Origin: JAAFHN01 sp031421855
Lineage (GTDB): Bacteria > Pseudomonadota > Gammaproteobacteria > Burkholderiales > Burkholderiaceae_C
Reading direction: 5' to 3'
Assembly (NCBI GenBank): GCA_031421855.1
Contig: JANOPN010000114.1
Coordinates: 1 to 33,198 of the forward strand
DNA length: 33,198 nt
Below are positions 7,785-15,981 of this stretch, piece after piece (position 1 is the stretch's first letter; each line of letters opens with the position of its first letter). The notes below the pieces were generated by a model, which did not search any database, was not told where the DNA came from, and worked only from the letters and a program-made list of their open reading frames with translations. The position numbers were made by a program, and so were the translations under genes.

Positions 7785-8843
7785 TTACGAGGCGGTTTGA
7801 GTTGGGTGGTTTGGGCTGTATTGCGGTTGGGCTGGATCCTGGCTGTAAAAGGGATTCTCTAAATCAAGAAGGGGGTGCGGGGGAAGGCTTTCCCCCGCTT
7901 GCCCTGCCATCGTTGCGTGCCAATCCCGCATGAACTCGTGCGGTGACCGATTGCCAATGCTGGTATGCAGCCGATGCGGGTTATAGAACGCCGCAATGTA
8001 GTCAAAGATTGCTGCGTGAGCCTGTGCGGCCGTCTCAAAGTGCAGTCTGTGGATGCACTCCTTCTTCAGGCTCGCTCAAAAGCTCTCCATCGGCGCGTTG
8101 TCATAACAGTTGCCCGCTCGGCTCATTGACGCTTGCATTTGATTGGCATCCAGCATCTTTCGATACGCCGCACTGGCGTACTGGCTGCCTCGGTCGCTGT
8201 GGCAAATCAGGCCCGGTTTGGGCCGCTCTTGCCTGATCGCCATGGCCAGCGCATCCATCACCAGCTCAGTTCGCATGTGCTGCGCACTGGCCCAGCCCAC
8301 GAGCTTTTTGCTGCACGCGTTCTTCACGCCTGCCAAGTACACCCAGCCCTCACCGGTGTCGATGTAGGTGATATCGCACAACCAAACTCGGTTGGGCGTG
8401 TGAATGAGATCAAAGCGCTGCGCGAGCAAGTTGGCCGCGATGGGCAGACCGTGCTTGCTGTCGGTGGTGCAAACGCGCCTGAGTTTTTGCCGCTGCGCCA
8501 GCCCAAAGCGCCGGGTCAGGCGCTTTGTGCTCGACAGCGACAGTGTGCGCCCCCGACGCTGCAATGCCGCTTGCATGCGAATGGCACCGTAGCAGCTGCG
8601 AGCCTTGGCGTGTATTTGGCGCGCCGCATCGTCCAGCGCTTGTTTGCGCGAGGCTTTGCTGGTTAGGTCTGCGTCGCCACTTGCCAGCGGTTGCACAGGA
8701 GCTTGCTCAGGCGCAGGCTGTCTGCGCTGGTATGCCTGCCAGCCCGAGCGCGACAGGCCAAACGCCTTGCAGTAAGCCCGCGGGCTGTGGGTTTGCCCCT
8801 GATGCGGTCGCTCAGCATGGCTTTGCACGAAGGCGTACTTCAC
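7785..8843 (-). pseudogene. IS3-family transposase OrfB (integrase core), interrupted by TGA
   Basis: The intact part (8078-8843) has the HTH_21 region and the rve integrase core: an Asp in WLCDITYIDT and a second in ICHSDRGSQYAS. The conserved block NCYDNAPMESF is then followed by TGA at 8078-8076 where family members have TGG (Trp). Beyond it the same frame continues for 96 codons to TAA at 7785 and reads ASLKKECIHRLHFETAAQ and FYNPHRLHTSIG, the normal C-terminus. The third catalytic residue, Glu in LKKE, is therefore lost. The GTG start overlaps the orfA TGA. A 9-bp hairpin with GCGGGGGAA arms lies in the tail near 7878-7899. Confidence 0.9.
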
Positions 8844-9209
8844 TTGGACACTCGAGCAAAGTACGCCGTGGCTTTTTTTAAGATGTCGCGCTCCTCAGTG
8901 ACTTCAGCCAGCGCACGGCGCAAGCGACTGACTTCGGACTGCAACTCACTCACCGGGTTGACGCGGTGGGTGTCAATGTGCTCCAAGAGCCCCGAGCGAG
9001 CAGCTTGGACCCAGTTGGAGTAGGTCTTCAAATTGACATCGAGCTCGCGGGCCGCGGCGGCGACGGTTTTACCGTCTCGCAGGACGATCTGCACGGCTGA
9101 GTGGCGAAAGGCGGCAGTGAACTTGCGCGCGCGGCGCACGCAAAGGTTTGGGAACACCTGTTGCCGAGGTTGCGGCTTGGGCCGCAGGATGTATTTCGTT
9201 TCGAGACAT
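8840..9209 (-). pseudogene. IS3-family transposase OrfA (DNA-binding), probable frameshift
   Basis: The conserved part encodes KFTAAFRHSAVQIVLRDGKTVAAAARELDVN (helix-turn-helix) and a leucine-zipper segment ending ERDILKKATAYFA, typical of the IS3 group. The only well-placed start is the ATG at 9209, with CTGGAG six nt upstream, and it opens MSRNEIHPAAQAATSATG in a different frame. The two frames would join in a GC-repeat stretch (CCGCGCGCGC) around 9130-9140, where loss of a CG pair or one base would explain the shift. Otherwise a weak GTG inside that stretch would start the conserved frame. The pseudogene call for orfA is tentative; the family call is firm. Confidence 0.7.
8873..8879 (-). 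promoter_or_regulatory. A7 slippery heptamer for -1 frameshifting (OrfAB)
   Basis: On the minus strand the orfA frame reads TTA AAA AAA GCC. Slipping back by one gives AAA AAA AGC and enters the orfB frame upstream of its GTG. This is the usual place for programmed frameshifting in the IS3 group. Confidence 0.6.
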
Positions 9210-9239
9210 GAGAGCTCCAGAGATGGCTGAGTTTTAACC

Positions 9240-9261
9240 AATCCTTGGCGTACTTTTTTGG
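9240..9261 (-). repeat. IS3 element terminal inverted repeat (right)
   Basis: Reads CCAAAAAAGTACGCCAAGGATT on the minus strand (split as CCAAAAAAGT + ACGCCAAGGATT) and pairs with 7746-7769. Confidence 0.6.
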
Positions 9262-9413
9262 TGACCCTGTTCACCCTTGCATGGCACGGTTGCGCAGAGC
9301 TTCGCCTCTTTGCGCTGTCCACGGCCGAAATGGCGGCCTTGGAGCCGCAGCGCTTTAGCCCTCGTCTGCGTGCGGCCGCGTTTAGCACATCCCATCGGCC
9401 CGGCTCCCAAACC

Positions 9414-9440
9414 AAAAAGGCCCACCGTTTCCGGTGAGCC
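9414..9440 (-). terminator. Rho-independent terminator of ssrA
   Basis: On the minus strand a 9-bp stem (GGCTCACCG / CGGTGGGCC, one G-U pair) with a GAAA loop is followed by TTTTT, starting 14 nt after the tmRNA CCA end. Confidence 0.85.
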
Positions 9441-9453
9441 TTTTCAGTTTGGA

Positions 9454-9815
9454 TGGTGGAGCTGGGGGGATTTGAACCCCCGTCCGCAAGCCTTTTTCGT
9501 ACGCTTCTACATGCTTAGCAGGCTGATTTTTTTCTCGTCCTTTGTGTCGCGCAGCTGCACGCTACACATCGGACCAGCTCATTGGGTTTTGGAGTGGGCT
9601 GAAGGGCGCAGCACATCCTAGCCGTTGTAAATGACCCTGCAGGTGTTGCCACCCCAACCCAACGGCGAGCTGTTGCAGGGCTCTCAGCAATTAAGCTGCG
9701 AGTGCGTAACGAGAGTCGTTAGCAGTTAGTTTTTTGTCAGGAGATTTACGAGCATCCAACGGGCTCGGCATGCGGCGCCACGCGTCCGAACCCACGTCGA
9801 AACCAATGCAGCCCC
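9454..9815 (-). ncRNA. ssrA: tmRNA (transfer-messenger RNA)
   Basis: It rescues ribosomes stalled on broken mRNAs by tagging the unfinished protein for proteolysis. Both ends of the tRNA-like domain are seen: the 5' GGGGCUG pairs with CAGCUCC before ACCA, and the T-arm reads GGGGGTTCAAATCCCCC. The tag frame is in the first third: GCT AAC GAC ... GCA GCT TAA gives ANDSRYALAA, ending at 9691. This is the betaproteobacterial ANDxRxALAA pattern. About 362 nt, the usual size for one-piece tmRNA. A good terminator follows. The copy 3 repeat lies just upstream, and the IS3 element just downstream. Confidence 0.97.
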
Positions 9816-9824
9816 AAGGGTTGG

Positions 9825-9830
9825 ATTGTA
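9825..9830 (-). promoter_or_regulatory. Candidate -10 box of ssrA
   Basis: TACAAT on the minus strand, 9 nt before the tmRNA 5' end. The -35 element is weak (GGTTAA-like at 15-16 nt). The position is right, the strength uncertain. Confidence 0.4.
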
Positions 9831-9880
9831 CGCCTAGGGGCAGGTTTAACCTCTGCAACGTGTTTTTGATGGCATATTGA

Positions 9881-9915
9881 CCCTTGGTCACCGGATTCAT
9901 TGGCTCTGTTGCTAT
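9881..9915 (+). repeat. Dispersed 35-nt repeat, copy 3 (between ssrA and metallopeptidase)
   Basis: CCCTTGGTCACCGGATTCATTGG at the left end (one of the best matches to consensus, split CCCTTGGTCACCGGATTC + ATTGG) and TGTTGCTAT at the right, followed by GAAAA. It lies 36 nt past the stop of the minus-strand peptidase and upstream of ssrA. Confidence 0.88.
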
Positions 9916-9950
9916 GAAAAGTGAATCAATTCATGGCCGTTGCCTGGCGT

Positions 9951-12188
9951 TCAAAAGTCTCTAAACGGGGTGAATCTGCTCGATGTGCGTAGCTCGCTAC
10001 CTTGGGCGATGCTGATGTAGTCGAGCTCGGTGGATAAAAAGCCAGATGCAGCATGGGTGTTGACTTCGCGCGGGGCTTTGTATGGGCCGGTTAAGGTTTG
10101 CCCGCCTTCGTAGGACGAGAAACGGTTGTTGGCGCTGGCGTAGCTGCCGACCAGTCCGTTTGCGTCAGGTGTCGTGGTGTAGCGGATGCTGCGTGCTGCG
10201 AGCCACGTAGGCGTGCCATTGCTGCGATAGTGAAAGTAGCCGGTGAAGCTGGTGCTGCCTTGCGTTTCAACGAATATGCCGGTTCCGCCTTGGCTGGCGT
10301 CCCAATACCACCCGCTTTTGGATCGATTGGGGTAGCTGGGGCGAGTGTTGAACGCGTTAGCGGTCTCGTTGATGTTGAAACGCGAAAGAGTTTGGTTGCG
10401 CAGGCCTGTCGCAAGGGCAATTGTTGGTTGGGCCCCGTCGATCAAGGTGAGCGTTGCGGTCGCGACACGGGTGACGTTACTTGGCGCTTTGAACGGCCCG
10501 GCTGCTGTTGCGCCACCTTGGTATCGATTGAGGTCAACGCAAAACTTATTTGGGGCGCATTCGCGACCCGGCCCGGCATACCAAGTGGCGCTGCCGTCGG
10601 CCTCGTAGGCGAAATAGGCGACAAACATTCGCGTGTCTTGCACCTCAATCGCCCAGCCCGTGCCGAGTTCTCCGTTAACGACGTACCAACCGGTGAAGCG
10701 TTCGCGGGGGTCGAGCCCGAATGCCATCAGGGGGCCGGTGGATTTGATGGTCTTGGCTGCGTCGGCGCTGTCGATGGCTGACTCGGGCTTGCCGCAGGGC
10801 TGACCTTGGCAGGTTCGGTTGGGGTCTGAATAGAGCTCCAAGCGGTTTGCTGACCCGGTGCCCATGATGTCGCGAAATGCGCCCGGTACGGTGTAGCCAC
10901 GGCTGTAGCTGAACGCGCCAGTGCCGCTTGGGGCGTTGATGCGGTCGTGCAGGTTGCCGAGGTTATGACCCAGCTCATGGGCAAATGTCGACGGAAAGCA
11001 AAACGAGCTCATGGGCACTTCGTTCATGCGTGCAGATACCGAGAAGCCGAGCTGCCCGCTGGAGAAGGTGCCGCCACTGCGAAGCGTGCCTACGTAGCCT
11101 CGGCCACAATTGCCGTCTGTCGAGTCGCGGCTGCGAAACGGGGTAAGCAGGGCAACCACGTCGGCCCCGGCGCGCAATTGGTTTGGCCATTGTTCGCCAA
11201 AGGCGCCTGCGCCGTCGCGCAAGTTGGCCAGCAAGGCGGATTGGTTGATGTTGGGCAGCTCAATAGACAGTGGGTTGACCGTGACGGCTCGCACGCGAAC
11301 GTCGATGCCATTGGTTGCCATGGCGTTGTTTGCAATCGCAACAATCATGGCGATGTCGGCGTCTCTTGCGGCAATGGAGCCGTATAACCTTTGCAGTGAC
11401 GGGGCGACGACGAACGCGACATCGATGTTGGCGGGTGCGACGGCCTGCGGGGTTTCTGGCGCGCCCTCAAGTAAGGCTAACTGGCGCGCGCCATCATGAG
11501 CTTTGGCTGTTCGTGCTTCGATGGCCAAGACCTCGGCGCGAGCAAGCGCCTGGGCGATCAGTGGTTCGTGAGCAAGCGTTCCCGCGCCGTATGCAATGGG
11601 CTCTGCGATGGTGTCGCGGTGGGCCGGTGCTTCGACGAGGGCATCGCGGCGCACGCCTTGCACAGTTTGGTAAACGGTTGAAGTATGGTGGGTGTTCGAC
11701 CCGGCTTGGCTTCGATAGAGCCATTGCTCACCGCCTTTGATGATTCGCGCTTGGACAGAGTTGGCGTCAACCAGGCTGATCACGGCATGCGCGTTGTTGC
11801 CATCGGTTGCGATGATGGTCGACGCGCCCCCTGGGCTTGGCTCGGTCCGGGCGACTGTCCATTGGGCCAAAGGCTCATCGGGCAATGGGAAGGCAAAGGT
11901 TTGGCCCGGTGTCAAACGCAACAAATGCATGGCAAGGCTGTCGCTCATCGCAAACGATTGCTCAGGTGTGGTCTGATCTAAACTACTGGCGGTTTGAGGC
12001 TTTTCTGTCGCTGAATCACGGCCTGAAGCCGCCTCGCGGCCCAACGTGCGCTCCCCGTAAGTGAGGCCAACGACGGTCGTTGCACGAGGTAGCGACGGCA
12101 TCGAACCATCCCCAGACGAGCAAGCAGTCACCAACACGGCAATGGCTCCGACTAGCGCGGCGAATAGAGTTGGGCGAGATGCGGGCAT
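9951..12188 (-). CDS. Reprolysin-like zinc metallopeptidase lipoprotein with duplicated C-terminal domain
   Basis: 745 residues starting at ATG 12188. The N-terminus has a lipoprotein signal (AALVGAIAVLVTAC, lipobox LVTAC), so the protein is probably lipid anchored and exported. The central part (about 250-490) is a metzincin-like protease domain: zinc site HELGHNLGNLHD at 404-415 (three His and the catalytic Glu405), then a Met (DIMGTGSANR) that would serve as the Met-turn. Several Cys (DGNCGRGY, SSFCFPS, NRTCQGQPCG) suggest disulfides. After it come two related beta domains, GWYVVNGELGTGWAIEVQDTR... and GWYWDASQGGTGIFVETQG..., each with the pattern GWY-x-G-G-F-Y-A/S-x-G-x-x-x-TW seen in many proteobacterial secreted proteins. 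It is flanked on both sides by copies of the dispersed repeat. Substrate unknown. Confidence 0.88.
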   Translation of the reverse strand: MPASRPTLFAALVGAIAVLVTACSSGDGSMPSLPRATTVVGLTYGERTLGREAASGRDSATEKPQTASSLDQTTPEQSFAMSDSLAMHLLRLTPGQTFAFPLPDEPLAQWTVARTEPSPGGASTIIATDGNNAHAVISLVDANSVQARIIKGGEQWLYRSQAGSNTHHTSTVYQTVQGVRRDALVEAPAHRDTIAEPIAYGAGTLAHEPLIAQALARAEVLAIEARTAKAHDGARQLALLEGAPETPQAVAPANIDVAFVVAPSLQRLYGSIAARDADIAMIVAIANNAMATNGIDVRVRAVTVNPLSIELPNINQSALLANLRDGAGAFGEQWPNQLRAGADVVALLTPFRSRDSTDGNCGRGYVGTLRSGGTFSSGQLGFSVSARMNEVPMSSFCFPSTFAHELGHNLGNLHDRINAPSGTGAFSYSRGYTVPGAFRDIMGTGSANRLELYSDPNRTCQGQPCGKPESAIDSADAAKTIKSTGPLMAFGLDPRERFTGWYVVNGELGTGWAIEVQDTRMFVAYFAYEADGSATWYAGPGRECAPNKFCVDLNRYQGGATAAGPFKAPSNVTRVATATLTLIDGAQPTIALATGLRNQTLSRFNINETANAFNTRPSYPNRSKSGWYWDASQGGTGIFVETQGSTSFTGYFHYRSNGTPTWLAARSIRYTTTPDANGLVGSYASANNRFSSYEGGQTLTGPYKAPREVNTHAASGFLSTELDYISIAQGSELRTSSRFTPFRDF

Positions 12189-12274
12189 GCGAGTTGGGTA
12201 GTGAACGCTGTCTGATCATGATAGCGACCAAGCGCCACGGGGGCAGAAAGCACGCCAACTTTTGCAATTTTTAC

Positions 12275-12309
12275 ATCTTGGTCGCCGGGTCCATTGATTT
12301 TTATGCTAT
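12275..12309 (+). repeat. Dispersed 35-nt repeat, copy 4 (diverged, intergenic)
   Basis: ATCTTGGTCGCCGGGTCCATTG at the left (read as ATCTTGGTCGCCGG + GTCCATTG) and TGCTAT at the right; the middle is T-rich and diverged, but no gap is needed. It lies 11 nt past the stop of the amidohydrolase pseudogene and upstream of the peptidase. Confidence 0.75.
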
Positions 12310-12319
12310 CAAATTCACA

Positions 12320-13179
12320 CTAACTCAAACCCAGCAGGGGCATGGCATTGGTCTTCAAAATCAGGGGTTTCACGCTGTCTTTGAAGCCGGCTTGCTCAAA
12401 GTCTTTCATCCAACGATCAGGCGTGATGAGTAGGTAGTCGCTGCCAAACAGCACCCGGTCTTTGAGCAAGGTGTTGGCATACTGGACGAGTTGTGGCGGA
12501 AAGTACTTTGGGCTCCAACCACTCAAGTCGATCCAGACATTGGGCTTGTGCATCGCCACACTCAGGGCTTCGTCCTGCCATGGGAAGCTGGGGTGGGCCA
12601 TGACAACCTGCATGTCCGGAAAATTGAGTGCCACATCGTCCAAGTGCATCGGGTTGCTGTACTCCAGTCGCAGCCCCGCGCCGCAGCGCATGCCCGAGCC
12701 GATACCGCTGTGTCCGGTGTGGAAAATAGCAATTTGTGCGCGTTGATGACTTCGTAAATGGGCCAAGGCATGCGATCAAAAGGGTGGTACCCCTGAACAG
12801 TTGGGTGAAACTTGAACCCCCGCACCCCTTCAACCGTGATCAGGCGCTCGGCCTCGCGAGCACCCATGAGGCCCTTGTGCGGATCAATGCTGGCAAAGGC
12901 GACCATCATGTCACTGTTGTCGCGCGCGGCTTGGGCTATTTCTTCGTTGGGTATGCGGCGCCGACCCATTTGCGATTCGGCGTCGACCGTGAACATGACT
13001 AAGCCTAGTTTGCGCTCGCGGTAGTGCGCCACAGTCTCCGCGATGGTCGGGCGATGGCTGAAGCCAAAGTGTTTGTCGGCAGCGCGGTCAACGTCCTCGC
13101 GGTAAGAGTCAAACGGATTCCAGCAGCTCACCTCTGCGTGGGTGTGGATGTCGATGGCAACCAAGTCGGTGAAGTTCAT
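12320..13179 (-). pseudogene. Amidohydrolase (Amidohydro_2 family), frameshifted
   Basis: The two halves are in different frames. The first (from ATG 13179) has the metal-binding HxH in VAIDIHTHAEV and runs to WPIYEVINAHK. The second (to TAG at 12320) continues IAIFHTGHSGIGSGMRCG, VVMAHPSFPWQDEA and LFGSDYLLITPDRWMKDF, which are the later metal and active-site segments. Joining them near the AAA at 12733-12735 gives ...NAHKIAIFHTGHSG..., so loss of one A from an AAAA run explains the break. The joined protein is about 286 residues, normal for the family, which includes decarboxylases and hydrolases of aromatic acid breakdown. It diverges from the crotonase operon. A sequencing error in a homopolymer is the main alternative to a true pseudogene. 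Confidence 0.85.
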
Positions 13180-13206
13180 GCGGGTAAATCCGGGTTTTTT
13201 CGTTTT

Positions 13207-13243
13207 GATTGATAACTATATTCCAGCTTGAAATCAATCGCAA
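13207..13243. promoter_or_regulatory. Divergent promoter region with inverted repeat (candidate MarR operator)
   Basis: GATTGAT (13207-13213) and ATCAATC (13233-13239) form a perfect 7-bp inverted repeat. On the minus strand TTGCGA (13243-13238) and TATAGT (13220-13215), 17 nt apart, make a plausible promoter for the amidohydrolase; the repeat arms overlap or abut both boxes. The site lies in the 76-nt gap between the divergent genes. Binding by the MarR protein at 19293 is inference. Confidence 0.45.
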
Positions 13244-13255
13244 GCCTGCCCATCC

Positions 13256-14098
13256 ATGAACGCACAAAAAACCCAAAATTTGATCACTGAGCTGTGTACC
13301 CAGGACTTGCGCGTCGAGCGTGTTGGTGCGCAGGCTCAAGTCGTGATACTTACTTTGACGCGGGGACACAAGCGAAATGCATTGAGTGACGCGGTTGTTG
13401 ATGCCCTTCGCAATGCCTTTGACCGGTTGCCAAGCGAGGCACGCTCAGCCGTCATCGCGGGCGATGGAGCGCACTTTTGTGCCGGTTTGGATTTGAGTGA
13501 GCTCAAAGAGCGCGATGCATCCCAAGGCCTGCATCACTCGCGGCATTGGCACGCAGCCCTGAACGCGATTCAGCTTGGGCCGGTACCTGTCGTCGCCGCG
13601 CTGCACGGGGCGGTCGTTGGCGGAGGTTTGGAGTTGGCATCGAGCTGTCATGTGCGGGTGGCTGACACCAGCACGTTCTATGCGTTGCCAGAAGGTTCTC
13701 GCGGAATCTTTGTCGGCGGCGGCGGGTCGGTGCGCATTCCTCGTTTAATCGGCGTTGCACGAATGACCGACATGATGCTCACCGGGCGAACTTACGATGC
13801 GGTCGAGGGTGAGCGTGCTGGATTTGCTCAGTATTTGGTTGGTGCGGGTGAATCAACCAACAAGGCGATCGAGTTAGCCGTGCGAATCGCCGAGAACGCG
13901 CCATTAACGAACTACGCGTTGGTTCAGGCCCTGCCCAGAATTGCAGAGCAACCGGCAGACCACGGATTCATGACCGAGGCTTTGATGGCGGCAATTGCCC
14001 AAAGCGCGCCAGAGGCCAAGCTGCGGGTGAGGGCGTTTTTGGATGGGAAAGCCGAGAAGGTCAAGCCACAAAGCGCTGCGACTGGATCAATGCAATGA
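13256..14098 (+). CDS. Crotonase / enoyl-CoA hydratase family protein
   Basis: 280 residues with the crotonase fold signatures: oxyanion-hole segment HFCAGLDLSEL, then GAVVGGGLELASSCHVRVAD and YALPEGSRGIFVGGGGSVRI. Both catalytic glutamates of true hydratases are present, Glu126 and Glu146, spaced 20 residues apart as in classical enoyl-CoA hydratase. It lacks the sequence pattern of the Pseudomonas-type feruloyl-CoA hydratase/lyase I know (e.g. MVNGWCFGGG), so hydration of the acyl-CoA double bond is safer than claiming the lyase step. It is the first gene of the plus-strand operon, and its stop overlaps the next start (ATGA). The next gene's ligase suggests an aryl-propenoyl-CoA substrate (inference). 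Confidence 0.88.
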   Translation: MNAQKTQNLITELCTQDLRVERVGAQAQVVILTLTRGHKRNALSDAVVDALRNAFDRLPSEARSAVIAGDGAHFCAGLDLSELKERDASQGLHHSRHWHAALNAIQLGPVPVVAALHGAVVGGGLELASSCHVRVADTSTFYALPEGSRGIFVGGGGSVRIPRLIGVARMTDMMLTGRTYDAVEGERAGFAQYLVGAGESTNKAIELAVRIAENAPLTNYALVQALPRIAEQPADHGFMTEALMAAIAQSAPEAKLRVRAFLDGKAEKVKPQSAATGSMQ

Positions 14099-15981
14099 CT
14101 GCCGTCGCGTTTCGGCCGCTTGACTTTGGGGTGACCCAGGCCATTGTGCGCACAACTGCGGATGGCACTCAGTACCTCGCGGCGAAACAAGCGCTGGAGC
14201 CCTTTGCTCGAAGCATGGGCGAGCGGCTGCTCCACTGGGCCACGCGCTCGCCCGACGCGATTTGGATCGCACAGCGTGAGCGCTTAGTCGGCGGGCAAAT
14301 AGGGCAAACAGGGCAATGGCAACACATCAGCTACTCGCAAGCGTTGAGCCGGGCCCGAAGCGTCGGGCAATGGCTGCTTGACCAAGGTCTCAGTGCTGAG
14401 CGTCCAGTTGCGATCCTCAGCGAAAACGATTTGGACCACAGCATCTTGGCGCTTGCGTGCCTGTTGGTTGGGGTACCGTTTTGCGCGGTGTCGCCGGCGT
14501 ACAGCTTGGTCAGCACTGATTTCGAAAAGTTGCGCCACGTGATCTCGACACTCACGCCCGGTGCCGTGTTCGTCAGCGATTTAGGGCGATACGGATTTGC
14601 TTTGGGTGCTGCGGTGCCTGCAGATGTGTCGGTTTTAGTCGGTAGCCGCTGGCATCAGCCGTCCAATATCGAGCTGAATCACGCTTTGATCAGTTTTGAC
14701 GAGGTTGTCAGCACACCGCCAACTGCAAAAGTTGATGAAGCGATGCAGGCTGTGAACGGGGCCAGTATCGCGAAATTTTTGTTCACGAGTGGTAGCACCA
14801 AATTGCCCAAAGCTGTGATCAACACCCACGAAATGTGGTGTGCCAACCAGCAGCAAATGCGACAAAGCATGCCCGTGCTGACCGAAGCCGCGCCTGTTTT
14901 GGTGGACTGGTTGCCTTGGAATCACACCTTTGGTGGCAACCACAACTGGGGCTTGGTTTTGTACAACGGGGGCACGCTTTACATCGACGACGGCAAGCCC
15001 ACGCCATCGCTGATGGGCGAGACTTTGCGCAATTTGCGTGAGATCGCGCCAACGGTGTATTTCAACGTACCGACCGGCTTCGAGGCGATTGCCGCCGCAA
15101 TGGCTCATGACGATCAACTGCGCAAAACCTTGCTCAGCCGGGTTCGGATGTTTTTTTACGCTGGCGCTGCCTTGGCTCAACCGGTTTGGGACAGTTTGTA
15201 TGCAGCCCAAGCGCGCGAAATCGGTGAGCGCATCGTGATGACCACGGGATTGGGCATGACTGAGTCGGGGCCGTTTGGGATTTTTGTCACGCGGCCTGAA
15301 GTGCGCGCGGGTGACTTGGGTTTGCCTGCGCCGGCGCTCGAGCTCAAACTTGTGCCAGCAGACGGCAAAACCGAGGTTCGCTACCGAGGCCCCAACATCA
15401 CCCCGGGCTATTGGCGCAACCCTGGCGCAACGGCTGATGCCTTTGACGCGGAAGGTTTTTTCTGTACCGGGGACGCCGTCACTTGGATAGACCCCAACAA
15501 CACGAATTTGGGCCTGCGGTTTGATGGGCGCATCGCCGAAGACTTCAAATTGTCCACTGGCACGTTCGTGAGCGTCGGCCCCATGCGGGCAAAAATCATT
15601 GCTGCGGGTGCGCCTTTTGTTCAAGACGTGGTCATCACGGGCTTGAATCGGCAATCGGTTGGGGCCTTGGTTTTCGCGACTCCTGCGATCCGTTCGCTCA
15701 GCGACGGGCCGAATGATCAACCGCTGCGTGAAGTACTTGACACGCCTCGCGTTCGGGCCCATTTTCAGCAAGTTCTCGATGCATTGGCCGCGACAGCAAC
15801 TGGCAGTGCGTCGAGAGTGACGCGGCTTTACTTGATGAGCGAAGCGCCATCAATCGACCGAGGTGAGGTGACTGACAAAGGATCGATCAACCAGCGAGCG
15901 GTGTTGCAGCACCGCTCGAGTTTGGTCGACGCATTTGACGACGGCACGTTGACCGGTACTTTGGTGCCCACAACCCTGTGA
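14095..15981 (+). CDS. Feruloyl-CoA synthase-like AMP-dependent acyl-CoA ligase
   Basis: 628 residues of the ANL superfamily. It would activate a carboxylic acid with ATP and CoA. Motifs: phosphate-binding loop FLFTSGSTKLPKA (about 230-242), adenylate-binding GLGMTESGPFG, the FDGRIAEDFKLSTGTFV hinge/A8 region and the C-terminal catalytic-lysine-like motif VTDKGSINQRAV. The stretch SPAYSLVSTDFEKLRHV and the ending match feruloyl-CoA synthases better than ordinary fatty-acid ligases, and the length agrees (about 620). It overlaps the crotonase stop upstream and the next GTG downstream, so it is translationally coupled. Substrate range (ferulate, caffeate, coumarate or another aryl acid) is not decided by sequence reading. 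Confidence 0.85.
   Translation: MTAVAFRPLDFGVTQAIVRTTADGTQYLAAKQALEPFARSMGERLLHWATRSPDAIWIAQRERLVGGQIGQTGQWQHISYSQALSRARSVGQWLLDQGLSAERPVAILSENDLDHSILALACLLVGVPFCAVSPAYSLVSTDFEKLRHVISTLTPGAVFVSDLGRYGFALGAAVPADVSVLVGSRWHQPSNIELNHALISFDEVVSTPPTAKVDEAMQAVNGASIAKFLFTSGSTKLPKAVINTHEMWCANQQQMRQSMPVLTEAAPVLVDWLPWNHTFGGNHNWGLVLYNGGTLYIDDGKPTPSLMGETLRNLREIAPTVYFNVPTGFEAIAAAMAHDDQLRKTLLSRVRMFFYAGAALAQPVWDSLYAAQAREIGERIVMTTGLGMTESGPFGIFVTRPEVRAGDLGLPAPALELKLVPADGKTEVRYRGPNITPGYWRNPGATADAFDAEGFFCTGDAVTWIDPNNTNLGLRFDGRIAEDFKLSTGTFVSVGPMRAKIIAAGAPFVQDVVITGLNRQSVGALVFATPAIRSLSDGPNDQPLREVLDTPRVRAHFQQVLDALAATATGSASRVTRLYLMSEAPSIDRGEVTDKGSINQRAVLQHRSSLVDAFDDGTLTGTLVPTTL

Larger units (their letters stand above)
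7746..9261 (-). mobile_element. IS3-family insertion sequence (IS3 group), inactive
   Basis: About 1.5 kb bounded by inverted repeats sharing ACGCCAAGGATT preceded by AAAGT and CCAA. It carries orfA and orfB on the minus strand in the IS3 arrangement: orfA with helix-turn-helix and leucine zipper ending ERDILKKATAYFA, an A7 slippery run, and orfB overlapping the orfA stop. OrfB is cut by a TGA just before the catalytic Glu, and orfA may also be frameshifted, so the copy is probably dead unless served in trans. No clear target-site duplication was found. It lies about 190 nt past the 3' end of ssrA. Confidence 0.85.

Noticed and set aside
9454..9815. Genomic island integrated at the ssrA 3' end
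   Set aside because: No second copy of the tmRNA 3' end and no integrase gene were seen; the neighbour is only an IS3 element with its own ends.
13256..14098. Naming the crotonase a feruloyl-CoA hydratase/lyase
   Set aside because: It has classical hydratase glutamates and lacks the sequence pattern of the known lyase subfamily, so only the superfamily is called.
14635..15771. Long minus-strand ORF (378 codons) opposite the ligase gene
   Set aside because: Residue content is Arg/His/Gln-rich shadow sequence without any family pattern, and the plus-strand ligase is complete with all its motifs.
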